This document shows positions 8,332 through 16,232 of a stretch of DNA of 64,000 nucleotides, piece by piece (the stretch's first letter is position 1; each line of letters starts with the position of its first letter). A program made the translations under genes and the position numbers. Source of the DNA: JAISGQ01 sp045604965. Lineage in GTDB: Bacteria > Bacillota > Clostridia > Oscillospirales > Acutalibacteraceae. The notes under the pieces are model-generated. The model saw only the letters and a list, made by a program, of their open reading frames with translations, was not told the origin of the DNA and ran no database searches. Location of the stretch: assembly GCA_045604965.1 (NCBI GenBank), contig JAZUPB010000053.1, positions 124,001 to 188,000 of the forward strand, read 5' to 3'.

Positions 8332-9174
8332 TTAGTCTATCTTTGTTTTGCCTTCTGTTATTTCCTTGACCGCATCCTCAAGCCAATCGCCTTCGAAAAG
8401 CTCAATTGTGCCTGCGTCTGTAGCTGCAGCAAGCTTAGGATCAATGGGCAGCTTGCCGAGGATTGAAAGAGAATGTCTCTGTGCGATATCATCAATATGA
8501 CTGTCACCAAACACAGAAATCTTCTTTCCGCAGTCGGGGCACTCAATATAGCTGTAGTTTTCAACCAATCCCAGTACAGGTATATTCATAAGCTTTGCCA
8601 TCTTGACAGCCTTTTCGACTATCATTGAAACAAGCTCCTGAGGGGATGTTACGATTACTATGCCGTCAACAGGCAGAGACTGGAATACAGTCAGCGCTAC
8701 ATCGCCTGTTCCGGGGGGCATATCAACGAAAAGATAGTCTACATCCTTCCATATAACATCTGTCCAGAACTGCTTTACAACACCGCCGATAACAGGTCCG
8801 CGCCATACAACGGGATCACTCTCATTCTCAAGAAGAAGGTTAAGACTCATAAGGTCAATTCCTGTTTTGGTGGATACGGGAATTATGCCATTCTCATCGC
8901 CCAGCGCACGTCCGTGAACACCGAAAGCTGCAGGAATGGAAGGACCTGTGATATCTGCATCGAGAACGCCTACCTTGTAGCCCATTCTGCGAAGCGATAC
9001 AGCAAGAAGGGAGGTAACGAGAGATTTTCCTACGCCGCCTTTTCCGCTGACTACACCTATGACCTTTTTGATCTTGGATAATTCGTGGGGCTTTTCAAGA
9101 AAGTCCGCAGGATTGCTCTGTCTGGAACCGCAGTTTGCACTGCAGTTGGAACAATCGTGGTTGCATTCGCTCAT
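8332..9174 (-). CDS. Mrp/NBP35-type P-loop ATPase (Fe-S carrier)
   Basis: About 280 residues. A short Cys-rich N-terminus (CNHDCSNCSANCGSRQS) is followed by the deviant Walker A motif SGKGGVGKS, the switch segment DADITGPSIPAAFGV, the DMPPGTGDVALT block and a C-terminal CPDCGKK pair. The latter is the CxxC that bridges a 4Fe-4S cluster between two subunits in Mrp/ApbC/NBP35 proteins. It likely carries clusters to apo-enzymes in the cytoplasm. The N-terminal cysteines resemble those of NBP35 and archaeal/clostridial Mrp. The ATG at 9174 is preceded by GAAAGGAAAG and is preferred to an upstream in-frame start (9204). The gene has its own intergenic region upstream and is probably monocistronic. 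Confidence 0.92.
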   Translation of the reverse strand: MSECNHDCSNCSANCGSRQSNPADFLEKPHELSKIKKVIGVVSGKGGVGKSLVTSLLAVSLRRMGYKVGVLDADITGPSIPAAFGVHGRALGDENGIIPVSTKTGIDLMSLNLLLENESDPVVWRGPVIGGVVKQFWTDVIWKDVDYLFVDMPPGTGDVALTVFQSLPVDGIVIVTSPQELVSMIVEKAVKMAKLMNIPVLGLVENYSYIECPDCGKKISVFGDSHIDDIAQRHSLSILGKLPIDPKLAAATDAGTIELFEGDWLEDAVKEITEGKTKID

Positions 9175-9313
9175 TTTATTCTTTCCTTTCTTTATTGACA
9201 CCATCGAATATAATTATTCAGGTGTTAATTATTTGATCAATTCTGCAAAGCTGAGCTTTGCGGGTATTATTATAGCTGATTATTCCTCAAAACGCAATGT
9301 TTTATAAAACAGC

Positions 9314-9342
9314 TTGCCATAAAGCTCACTTAAGGCTATAAT
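9314..9342 (+). promoter_or_regulatory. Sigma-A promoter for the phosphohexomutase gene
   Basis: TTGCCA (9314-9319), a 17-base spacer and a perfect TATAAT (9337-9342). The expected start of transcription lies about 18 bases before the ATG. Confidence 0.75.
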
Positions 9343-9367
9343 ACTTCACAGAATGGAGGTCAATAAT

Positions 9368-10876
9368 ATGAATTTCAGACAGTTCAAGAGCGGTACAGAT
9401 ATCCGCGCAGTTGCAAGTGAAGGCGTTGCCGGCGAACCTGTGGCACTTACCGATGAGGTGTGTGAGGCAGTTACTGCCGGATTTATTCTCTGGCTCTGCG
9501 AAAAAACAGGCAAAAAAGCAAGCGAACTGAAAATGGCAGTAGGTCACGACAGCAGAATCTCTGCCGACAGAATTAGCGCTGCGGTAATTCGCACTATGGT
9601 CAAGGCAGGTATTACCGTTCTTGACAGCGGTCTTTCGTCCACTCCTGCTATGTTTATGATAACTCTCGATCATTCTCTTGATGGTTCTGTTCAGATTACA
9701 GCAAGCCATCATCCCTTTAACCGTAATGGTCTGAAGTTCTTCACCCCCGACGGAGGACTCGATTCCCCCGATCTTGATAAGATTATCAGCTTCTGCGAAA
9801 ACGGCGATGTACCCGATGAGGTCATCGGCGGCAAAGTTCAGCAGATAGATTATATGACAGAATATTCCGCATTCCTTCGCAAGCTCATCTGTGAAAAGGT
9901 AAATGCAGAGAATTTCGACAAGCCCCTTGAGGGTTATCGCATCGCAGTCGATGCAGGCAACGGTGCGGGCGGATTCTATGCTGAAAAAGTTCTTGCGCCT
10001 CTCGGCGCAGATGTCTCCGCAAGCAGATACCTTGAGCCTGACGGAATGTTCCCCAACCACATTCCAAACCCTGAAAATGCTGAAGCTATGCGCTCTATTC
10101 GTGAAGCAACACTTGAGGGTAAATGTGATATAGGTGTTATTTTCGACACCGATGTTGACAGAGCAGGCGCTGTTGACAGCGAAGGTGAGGAAATCAACCG
10201 CAACAGACTTATTGCTTTGGCTGCTGCTATAGCTCTTGAGGGTAATGAGGGCGGTACTATAGTTACCGACTCCACTACATCTCTCGGTTTGAAGAAATTT
10301 ATTGAAAACACTCTTGGCGGAAAGCATTACCGCTACCGCAGAGGTTACAGAAACGTTATAGGCAAGGCTATCGAGCTCAACGCAGAAGGCATAAACTGCC
10401 CTCTTGCAATCGAGACCAGCGGTCACGCTGCTCTTCGTGAGAATCATTTCCTTGACGACGGTGCATATCTCGTAACACTTATTATCATAAAGCTCGTTCA
10501 GCTTCGTTCTGAGGGCAAAACTCTCAATTCTCTAATCGCTGATATGGCTGTTCCTGCTGAGGAAGCTGAAATCCGAATCAAAATTACTGAAGAAAATTTC
10601 AAGGCTGTCGGCACAAGAGTTCTTGAGAACCTCGAAAAAGCCTGCGCTGAGCATGAGGGCTGGGAGATTGCAGACGATAATCATGAGGGCATCAGAGTTT
10701 ATCTCGGCGAAAGCTGGTTCCTTGTCCGTCTCAGCGTTCACGATCCCATTCTCCCCGTAAATCTCGAGGCAGATAATATCGGAGGATGCAAAATGCTTGC
10801 TGAAGAATTGCTCTCTCTCCTTGAAAAGGAACAGGGTATCGACCTTTCTCCCCTCTCTTCTTTTATAAATAAGTAA
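9368..10876 (+). CDS. Phosphomannomutase/phosphoglucomutase-family enzyme
   Basis: 503 residues, alpha-D-phosphohexomutase superfamily. The catalytic phosphoserine is S113 in ITASHHPFNRNG. The metal loop is D260-T-D262-V-D264-R265. The sugar-binding loop is ETSGHAALRENHF, whose ETSGH form is usual for PMM/PGM rather than phosphoglucosamine mutase. The C-terminal domain carries the phosphate-binding stretch SWFLVRLSVHDP. It interconverts hexose 1- and 6-phosphates (Glc or Man), feeding nucleotide sugars and glycogen. The real start is ATG 9368, 8 bases after GGAGG; an earlier in-frame ATG overlaps that site. It is transcribed alone from the promoter just upstream. Confidence 0.9.
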   Translation: MNFRQFKSGTDIRAVASEGVAGEPVALTDEVCEAVTAGFILWLCEKTGKKASELKMAVGHDSRISADRISAAVIRTMVKAGITVLDSGLSSTPAMFMITLDHSLDGSVQITASHHPFNRNGLKFFTPDGGLDSPDLDKIISFCENGDVPDEVIGGKVQQIDYMTEYSAFLRKLICEKVNAENFDKPLEGYRIAVDAGNGAGGFYAEKVLAPLGADVSASRYLEPDGMFPNHIPNPENAEAMRSIREATLEGKCDIGVIFDTDVDRAGAVDSEGEEINRNRLIALAAAIALEGNEGGTIVTDSTTSLGLKKFIENTLGGKHYRYRRGYRNVIGKAIELNAEGINCPLAIETSGHAALRENHFLDDGAYLVTLIIIKLVQLRSEGKTLNSLIADMAVPAEEAEIRIKITEENFKAVGTRVLENLEKACAEHEGWEIADDNHEGIRVYLGESWFLVRLSVHDPILPVNLEADNIGGCKMLAEELLSLLEKEQGIDLSPLSSFINK

Positions 10877-10914
10877 AATTTCCCCAAAAAACTATGGAAA
10901 TAGTGAAACAGCTG

Positions 10915-10923
10915 TGATATACT
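10915..10923 (+). promoter_or_regulatory. Extended -10 promoter for the Thr-rich secreted protein
   Basis: TGaTATACT (TG at 10915-10916, TATACT at 10918-10923) with no good -35 element, about 58 bases before the ATG. Confidence 0.45.
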
Positions 10924-10980
10924 GTAGTATGAAATGATTTGTATTCTTATTGAAATGCTCTTTTGAAAGGGGTTCGGAAT

Positions 10981-12114
10981 ATGAAAAGAAATCTGTTTTG
11001 CATCGTTATGGCATTTATTTTACTGGCAGCTGCGGTAGTTCCTGCCGCCCTTCCTGTAAACGCACTTCAGAGCAACGAGACCGATGCAGGTACTCTTACC
11101 GTCGGTACTGTTACTCTGTCTTCCAGCGATGCTGTCAGCACTGTGTACTACATATATGCTGATGAGGTCAAGCTCACAGAATCCACAAAGTCTGCCTTTG
11201 CCTCTCAGCTTGCTGCAGCAGGATATTCTCTTCCCGAGCAGCTTGCAGGCAACGAAAACTCTCAGCTTGATTTTCTTATAGTCTCTGACGAGGACTTTGC
11301 GGAAATGAGTTTTTCTGATATGCAGAGTGCCAGTGATATCTCATACAGTGATATTTCTTACACTGTATTTGCTAACCAGGGTACTCTTGATGCTTCTCTT
11401 GCATCTGCTTATCCCGATTATATCTTCTCTGCGCCTTCTGCACTTCGCATAGACTCCCTCTTTGATACCGGAAGCGATGTCGAATTCTCAGGCGACGGCA
11501 CAATCGGCACCTACACTGTTTCAGCAGGGGCTGCCTATGTTGATGTTCCCATCAACGGTGGTGTTATTCCCGTATATATGGTAAATGGGCTGAAATACAT
11601 CTACTCATTCTGCTCTTACCAGTATAGCGGCACTGACAAGGCTCTCCTTGCAAGTGATTCCGACAGCACCTCTTCGGGCACCGGATCCGAATCCGCTTCC
11701 ACTACTGAAACAACAACTACAACGGAAACTACCACCACTACCACAACAACTACGACTGCTACAACCACCACAACTACCGAGCCTACTACAACCACAACGG
11801 AAACCACCACAACAACTACGACTACCACAACCACCGAGCCCACTACAACCACAACCGCACCTACAACGGTAAAGGCTTCCGATGAACTTGTATATTATTC
11901 CTCTCCCATTGCAGGCTTTGTAGATACAAAAATAAAGCCCCTCAGACTGCGTACCGGTCCCGGCTTTAATCACAGCATAATCCTTGTTATGCCTCGCCAC
12001 ACTGCAGTAACCATATACGGTAAGGCAGGCGACTGGTATCTGATAAAGGATCCTATGGGCAACGAAGGATACAGCTACGTTGGATATATCACATTCGGTA
12101 CTCCCAAAAATTAA
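10981..12114 (+). CDS. Secreted Thr-rich protein with C-terminal bacterial SH3 domain
   Basis: About 377 residues. An N-terminal Sec signal (MKRNLFCIVMAFILLAAAVV, cleavage likely after VNA) is followed by a unique region of about 210 residues that I cannot assign. Next comes a linker of about 60 residues almost wholly Thr with Glu/Pro/Ala interruptions (coding bases 11699-11872). The C-terminal SH3-type domain contains LRLRTGPGFNHSIILVMPRH, then KAGDWYLIKDP and GYVGYITF-like strands. Bacterial SH3 domains usually bind cell-wall peptides, so the protein is probably wall-associated with the Thr linker spanning the wall. Thr-rich linkers like this are common in secreted polysaccharide-degrading proteins of ruminococci. 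ATG 10981 follows AAAGGGG and is preferred to the upstream in-frame ATG. Confidence 0.8.
   Translation: MKRNLFCIVMAFILLAAAVVPAALPVNALQSNETDAGTLTVGTVTLSSSDAVSTVYYIYADEVKLTESTKSAFASQLAAAGYSLPEQLAGNENSQLDFLIVSDEDFAEMSFSDMQSASDISYSDISYTVFANQGTLDASLASAYPDYIFSAPSALRIDSLFDTGSDVEFSGDGTIGTYTVSAGAAYVDVPINGGVIPVYMVNGLKYIYSFCSYQYSGTDKALLASDSDSTSSGTGSESASTTETTTTTETTTTTTTTTTATTTTTTEPTTTTTETTTTTTTTTTTEPTTTTTAPTTVKASDELVYYSSPIAGFVDTKIKPLRLRTGPGFNHSIILVMPRHTAVTIYGKAGDWYLIKDPMGNEGYSYVGYITFGTPKN
11699..11872 (+). repeat. Thr-codon low-complexity repeat
   Basis: About 170 bases of ACA/ACC/ACT/ACG codons broken by GAA, GAG-CCT and GCA codons, including near-identical copies of a block encoding TTTTTTEPTTTTTE. 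All four Thr codons are mixed, which suggests selection for the Thr tract at protein level rather than simple slippage. Confidence 0.85.
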
Positions 12115-12121
12115 TTTCTCA

Positions 12122-12149
12122 CTCCCCGATGAAAATCGGGGAGTTTTTT
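12122..12149 (+). terminator. Rho-independent terminator
   Basis: A 9-bp stem (ctccccgat / atcggggag, 12122-12130 and 12135-12143) with a 4-base loop and a following T6 run, just after the Thr-rich protein stop. Confidence 0.92.
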
Positions 12150-12153
12150 CACC

Positions 12154-12182
12154 TTGACTGCTTTCTTTGTAAATGCTATATT
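12154..12182 (+). promoter_or_regulatory. Sigma-A promoter of the GT2-MBL unit
   Basis: TTGACT (12154-12159), a 17-base spacer and TATATT (12177-12182) with an upstream TG, about 30 bases before the GT2 start. Confidence 0.75.
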
Positions 12183-12211
12183 AAATCTATCTTATTGAAG
12201 GAGTGATTGTT

Positions 12212-13186
12212 TTGACTGACCCCATAAAGCTTTCTCTTGTTATTCCCTGTTACAATGAGGAAGAAAATATCGGCAATCTTTTCGATGAGATAGTCACTGT
12301 AATGACAAATGAAAATGTTAATTTTGAGATAATCCTCGTTAACGACGGTTCCAGCGACAACACTATGAGTGTTATGCGCAGTCTTGCCGAAAACACCTCT
12401 CACTGCGTCAAGGTTATCGATTTTTCACGTAATTTCGGCAAAGAGGCGGGAATGTATGCCGGGCTTTCCCACGCATCCGGTGAATACACCGTCATAGTTG
12501 ACGGTGATATGCAGCAGTCACCTAAGACTGTTATGGATATGCTGAGAATTCTTGAGGAAAATCCCGATTACGATTGTGTTGCTGCCGTTCAGAAAAAACG
12601 CCGCGAGGGATGTCTTATCTCATTTTATAAAAGATGCTTTTATGCCATCATCAACAAGGCTGCATCAGTGCGCTTTGAATCAGGCGCCAGCGATTTTCGT
12701 ATGATGCGTCGTCCTGTTGTCGATGCTATCCTTTCTATGTGCGAATATTTCCGCTTTTCAAAGGGTATTTTCTCATATGTCGGATTCAACACTTATTATA
12801 TGCCTTATGAGGTTCGTCCCAGAGGCGGCGGAAAAAGCAAATTCAATTTCTTTAAGCTTCTGAGATATGCTTTTGACGGCATAAACAGTTTTTCAACTAT
12901 GCCTCTTAAATTCGCCACCGTTGCAGGTGTGATATCTGCAATTGCCGCGTTTATTTATCTTATTGTGGTTATAATCCAGAAGCTGACAATCGGAATCGAT
13001 GTCCCGGGATATGCAACCATCGTCGTGCTGATACTGCTTTTGGGCGGTCTGCAGCTTCTGAGCATAGGGATTATCGGCGATTATGTAGGCAAGAACTACG
13101 TCGAAACAAAAAAACGTCCCGTTTATATCGTGCGAAACATCATTGAAAGTGACAAAGCCAAATCAGACTCTAAGGAGGAAAAGTAA
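12212..13186 (+). CDS. GT2-family membrane glycosyltransferase (GtrB/DPM1-like)
   Basis: About 324 residues. The N-terminal GT-A domain has LSLVIPCYNEEENIGNLF, the donor-binding VNDGSSDNT, FSRNFGKEAGMYAGL, and the metal-binding DGDMQQSP (DxD-type). Two C-terminal membrane spans follow (about 235-260 and 268-292). This is the layout of polyprenyl-phosphate hexose synthases such as GtrB and YkcC, which move a sugar from UDP/GDP to undecaprenyl phosphate. The start is probably TTG 12212, 8 bases after GAAGGAG; a GTG at 12203 overlaps that site. It is coupled to the MBL gene by a one-base stop/start overlap (TAATG). A GT-C partner that would use the lipid-linked sugar is found at 2.2 kb. Confidence 0.88.
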   Translation: MTDPIKLSLVIPCYNEEENIGNLFDEIVTVMTNENVNFEIILVNDGSSDNTMSVMRSLAENTSHCVKVIDFSRNFGKEAGMYAGLSHASGEYTVIVDGDMQQSPKTVMDMLRILEENPDYDCVAAVQKKRREGCLISFYKRCFYAIINKAASVRFESGASDFRMMRRPVVDAILSMCEYFRFSKGIFSYVGFNTYYMPYEVRPRGGGKSKFNFFKLLRYAFDGINSFSTMPLKFATVAGVISAIAAFIYLIVVIIQKLTIGIDVPGYATIVVLILLLGGLQLLSIGIIGDYVGKNYVETKKRPVYIVRNIIESDKAKSDSKEEK

Positions 13187-13893
13187 TGACTCCAAAATAT
13201 GTTGAGCTTACCGATAACATATTTCATATTTCAGAAAATGATGAGGTTTGTGTCACTCTGATAGTCGGAGAAGAAAGCGCTTTACTTATTGATACTGCCC
13301 ACGGCAAACTCGATCTTAATAAGATAGTAAAAAGCTTTACCAATAAGCCTTTCAAGGTCGTTATCTCTCACGTTCATCCCGATCACGCAAGAGGCTGCTG
13401 TCAGTTTCCTGTCTCATATGTCTGCGAAGCTGATATTCCGCTTATTGACTTTCACTGCAGCGACGTTCCGTTCAATTACGATATCCTGAAAATCGGAGAA
13501 ATCATTGATCTTGGAGGCAGGACAATCGAGGTTGTTTCTCTCCCCGGTCACACTCCCGGTTCTGTGGGTTTCCTTCTCAGAGAGGAAAGCATACTCTTTG
13601 CAGGCGACGCTCTCAACAGCAATCTCTGGCTTTTTCTTGATGAATGCCTGTCCCTTTCAGAATACCGAAAAACTCTTGACTATGCTTCCGGTCTTCCCTT
13701 TGACCGCTATGTATCACCTCATTCAAACGATTTCTTTACCAAAAATACAATAGAATGTCTCAAACAGATTATAGATACTCTTGTTATCGATGAAAGTACC
13801 CGTGAAGAAATTCTCGGTTTTGAGGTCTATTCATCATCCTGCACCCTAAATGGCGAAACTTGCAGGATATGTTATTCCAAAGCAAAGCTGTAA
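13186..13893 (+). CDS. Metallo-beta-lactamase-fold hydrolase
   Basis: 235 residues with the MBL metal motif HVHPDH (HxHxDH), a later metal His in LPGHTPGSVGF, the bridging Asp in FAGDALN, and a C-terminal His in SPHSNDFF. The domain fills the whole protein, so there is no added oxidoreductase or lactonase domain. Substrate unknown: the group includes glyoxalase II-like thioesterases, lactonases and other small hydrolases. It shares a transcript with the GT2 gene (TAATG overlap), but this does not point clearly to a function. The C-terminus is Cys-rich (SSCTLNGETCRICYSK), which is unusual for the family. Confidence 0.88.
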   Translation: MTPKYVELTDNIFHISENDEVCVTLIVGEESALLIDTAHGKLDLNKIVKSFTNKPFKVVISHVHPDHARGCCQFPVSYVCEADIPLIDFHCSDVPFNYDILKIGEIIDLGGRTIEVVSLPGHTPGSVGFLLREESILFAGDALNSNLWLFLDECLSLSEYRKTLDYASGLPFDRYVSPHSNDFFTKNTIECLKQIIDTLVIDESTREEILGFEVYSSSCTLNGETCRICYSKAKL

Positions 13894-13896
13894 AAA

Positions 13897-13944
13897 ATAT
13901 ATAAGTAAAGGCTCCCGATATCGGGAGCCTTTACTTATATATGC
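13897..13944. terminator. Bidirectional terminator, 24-bp perfect palindrome
   Basis: Two 24-base arms (13897-13920 and 13921-13944) are exact reverse complements with no spacer, centred on ccgatatcgg. The A/T-rich outer ends give a T-rich tail on either strand. It sits between the convergent MBL and VanW genes. Confidence 0.85.
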
Positions 13945-13954
13945 ATGTACATCT

Positions 13955-14788
13955 CTATGACCTTATCTGTTCCTTAGGTATTAAATCATAATCAAACATT
14001 ACCTCTGAATGGTTATCCCAGATAAGTTCATTTTTCAATTCTTTGCCAGTTGCCTTCTCTACTGTATTTCTGTAAATTTTAGATATTCGATAAAATTTTT
14101 CGCCTTCTTTTTTAAAATGATGATCCTCTTCAAAAATTTTGTACTCATACGGAATATCGTTGTCACTTCTCAACTCTGCATATAATCTTTCATTACTGCA
14201 CCACACAGCAATCTGAAACACTTGATTTGTATTGTTGACGAATCTGTAGTCCACATAATTATAACTTATAGATGTTCCTGCGCTGAACGGAATTCTGCCG
14301 CCCTGATCCGGAGCAAGAGCATCAGAATGCTTATGAATCTCTGTAATATCCAGCGTACTTCGTAAAACCATCCAATTTATTGTGTTTGCAAGATTACACA
14401 AACCACCGCCTATTCCGGCTTTCAGTTTTCCGCCTTCTATTACACGTCCGTCCATATATCCTTTACGTCTCGTTATACTTCCTACTGTTTGCCAAAATGA
14501 AAATATTTCTCCCGGTCTGATTATTATTCCGTTTATTTTCTCCGCAGCCAATTCGATATTTACAGCTTTGTTTTTCTGAAGTGTAATATCTATTCCTTTA
14601 CCGCGTTTTATCATATCCGAGCTGTGATTTGAAATAAGAAACGATAACTTATCATCTCTCTTTTCAGTCGCAAACTTTTTCTTATCTGACAAATTTTTAA
14701 TATGTCTTTTTATAATTTCCTTTTTCAGAGATAACGTATAAAAAAAAGGATTGATCTCGCAAAAAAGCCGTCTTTTATGTTTCGGCAT
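13955..14788 (-). CDS. VanW family protein
   Basis: 277 residues. The VanW core covers most of the chain: INGIIIRPGEIFSFWQTVG, GYMDGRVIEGGKLKAGIGG, GLCNLANTINWMVL and YNYVDYRFVNNT. VanW is an accessory protein of some vancomycin-resistance clusters and is common in clostridia without resistance; its biochemical role is unknown. There is no clear signal peptide and the start is Lys/Arg-rich. The gene lies 3 bases downstream of YqeG in a three-gene unit on the - strand. No vanHAX-type genes are nearby, so a resistance role is not suggested. Confidence 0.9.
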   Translation of the reverse strand: MPKHKRRLFCEINPFFYTLSLKKEIIKRHIKNLSDKKKFATEKRDDKLSFLISNHSSDMIKRGKGIDITLQKNKAVNIELAAEKINGIIIRPGEIFSFWQTVGSITRRKGYMDGRVIEGGKLKAGIGGGLCNLANTINWMVLRSTLDITEIHKHSDALAPDQGGRIPFSAGTSISYNYVDYRFVNNTNQVFQIAVWCSNERLYAELRSDNDIPYEYKIFEEDHHFKKEGEKFYRISKIYRNTVEKATGKELKNELIWDNHSEVMFDYDLIPKEQIRS

Positions 14789-14791
14789 ATT

Positions 14792-15328
14792 CTATACATC
14801 CTCTTTCGATATGTTTCCTAATATGTTATACATAAATTTATTTCGTTTGTAAAACTCAAGTATTACTTTTTCCACATGCCTTCTTATGCCGATCTTCTTC
14901 TCTCCCGGCAAAAGTATGTACTGAACAAGGATGCTTTTGCATTTGCATCTGTTAGCTCCAAGAATATCCGTAAAAATCTGGTCTCCCACAAATATTACTT
15001 CTTCTTTGTTTAACTCCAGCATATCTATTGCCTTTTTATAATTTTTCGTATTTGGTTTCTCAGCATCACATATGTACAGCGTGTCAATATTTGCAATAAA
15101 CCTTTTTACGCGTACTTCGCTATTATTTGTAAGGAGCAAAGTTTTCAATCCTATTTTATGTATCTGCAAAAACAGTTCATCAACATCTTTATTGGAATTG
15201 TCTCCGTGATGAACAAGGGTATTGTCAATATCAAACACAATTCCTCTGTAACCCATATCGTATACCTTTTTATAGTCTATATCGAAAACACTTTCAACAA
15301 ATTGACTGGGATAAAATTTTTTGAACAT
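14792..15328 (-). CDS. YqeG-family HAD-type phosphatase
   Basis: 178 residues. HAD motif I is FDIDNTLVHHG, motif II is LLLTNNS, and motif III/IV is around KKAIDMLELNKEEVIFVGDQ with IFTDILGANR. This is the YqeG subgroup (HAD class IIIA), which often accompanies the GTPase YqeH in Bacillus; YqeH is not here. In some Gram-positives YqeG acts on phosphatidylglycerol phosphate or related substrates, but the substrate cannot be read from sequence. It is followed 3 bases later by vanW and preceded 7 bases earlier by the barrel-like gene. Confidence 0.88.
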   Translation of the reverse strand: MFKKFYPSQFVESVFDIDYKKVYDMGYRGIVFDIDNTLVHHGDNSNKDVDELFLQIHKIGLKTLLLTNNSEVRVKRFIANIDTLYICDAEKPNTKNYKKAIDMLELNKEEVIFVGDQIFTDILGANRCKCKSILVQYILLPGEKKIGIRRHVEKVILEFYKRNKFMYNILGNISKEDV

Positions 15329-15335
15329 AATTACT

Positions 15336-16013
15336 TCACATCTTAACTTTTTTAATATATTCGCACACTTTATTTAACTGCTCCTCAAACGTGCCTCCAA
15401 ACTTATTATCAAAAAAGGCGCTTCCGATTGTAAATGCCCACGGAGCAAACTCCATAACTTCGTCGATCTTTTCGTAGCTGTCTATGCTTCCCGCCATACA
15501 CACTCTGGAATTCATTTCTGATATCACTCTTTTAGTCATTTCTCTTTGATTTCCTATGTATCTATAGCTCAGCAAATCAATTCCATATACACCTTTTTCA
15601 ATATATTTCTCAGCATCTGACAATATTTCACTTGTCTCTCCGCTCATAACTGAGGGTATTCCTGACACCTTTCCCACAAACGGAACATATCTGATGTTAT
15701 TCTCTTCACAAAACTTTTTTACCGAATCAAAATAAAGCGTACCCATCAATATATCACAATTACATTCAAGTGCCATTTCTGCGCCTTGCAGACACTCTTC
15801 CTCGGTATATGAAACCACTTCAAGTACAGTTATTTTGCCGCATTCCTTCATATAACTGTATATTCTTTTCATATCATCTATTTCAAGTGGTTTTTCTTTC
15901 ATTCCCCAGTACATTATTTCTAAATCACTGCAGCGCTTAAATATGTCATATGCATTATCTACAGTTCGATCATTATGTGTCAGCATCACAATCAATATCG
16001 GTTTATTAGCCAT
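15336..16013 (-). CDS. Unrecognised protein, TIM-barrel-like pattern
   Basis: 225 residues without signal or membrane spans. The pattern is repeated beta-alpha units: ILIVMLTHNDRTVDNAYDIF, LEIMYWGMK, ITVLEVVSY, CDILMGTLYFDSVKKFCEE, IRYVPFVGKVSGIPSVMSG, VYGIDLLSYRY, RVCMAGSIDSYEKID and FTIGSAFFDNKFG. The last resembles a phosphate-binding Gly-rich turn at the end of a TIM barrel, as in KDPG aldolases and NanE-type epimerases. I cannot name the family. It is the first gene of the unit with yqeG and vanW. The upstream 165 bases (16014-16181) should hold the promoter. Confidence 0.6.
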   Translation of the reverse strand: MANKPILIVMLTHNDRTVDNAYDIFKRCSDLEIMYWGMKEKPLEIDDMKRIYSYMKECGKITVLEVVSYTEEECLQGAEMALECNCDILMGTLYFDSVKKFCEENNIRYVPFVGKVSGIPSVMSGETSEILSDAEKYIEKGVYGIDLLSYRYIGNQREMTKRVISEMNSRVCMAGSIDSYEKIDEVMEFAPWAFTIGSAFFDNKFGGTFEEQLNKVCEYIKKVKM

Positions 16014-16181
16014 TTTGATTTTCCTTTATATTAGATTTCTGCACAAAAACAATTAAAACGACAATTTAATTATAACAGTATTTTCTTGCATGTCAACTTG
16101 ATACAAATCAACATTTATAATAGCCATACAGGTCAACGCCCAAGATATTGTGTTTCTCTTAACCATATTATGCTATAATAA

Positions 16182-16217
16182 AAAAGCAAAGAGCGAAAAT
16201 TTTCGCTCTTTGCTTTT
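16182..16217 (-). terminator. Rho-independent terminator of the LtaS-like gene
   Basis: A perfect 18-bp inverted repeat (16182-16199 and 16200-16217) with outer A5/T6 tracts, 16 bases past the stop of the sulfatase gene. Confidence 0.9.
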
Positions 16218-16232
16218 TTATTCTGTTACTGT

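Noticed and set aside
9326..10447. Long open frame on - strand opposite the phosphohexomutase gene
   Set aside because: The + strand gene has all catalytic motifs and a good start; the - frame has no ribosome site or recognisable domain.
11605..12000. Cys/Gly-rich and Val-rich frames opposite the Thr repeat
   Set aside because: They are produced by reading ACN repeats on the opposite strand; no start signals.
13955..14788. Vancomycin-resistance cluster, suggested by VanW
   Set aside because: No vanHAX, vanT or VanRS-type genes lie beside it; VanW proteins are widespread without resistance.
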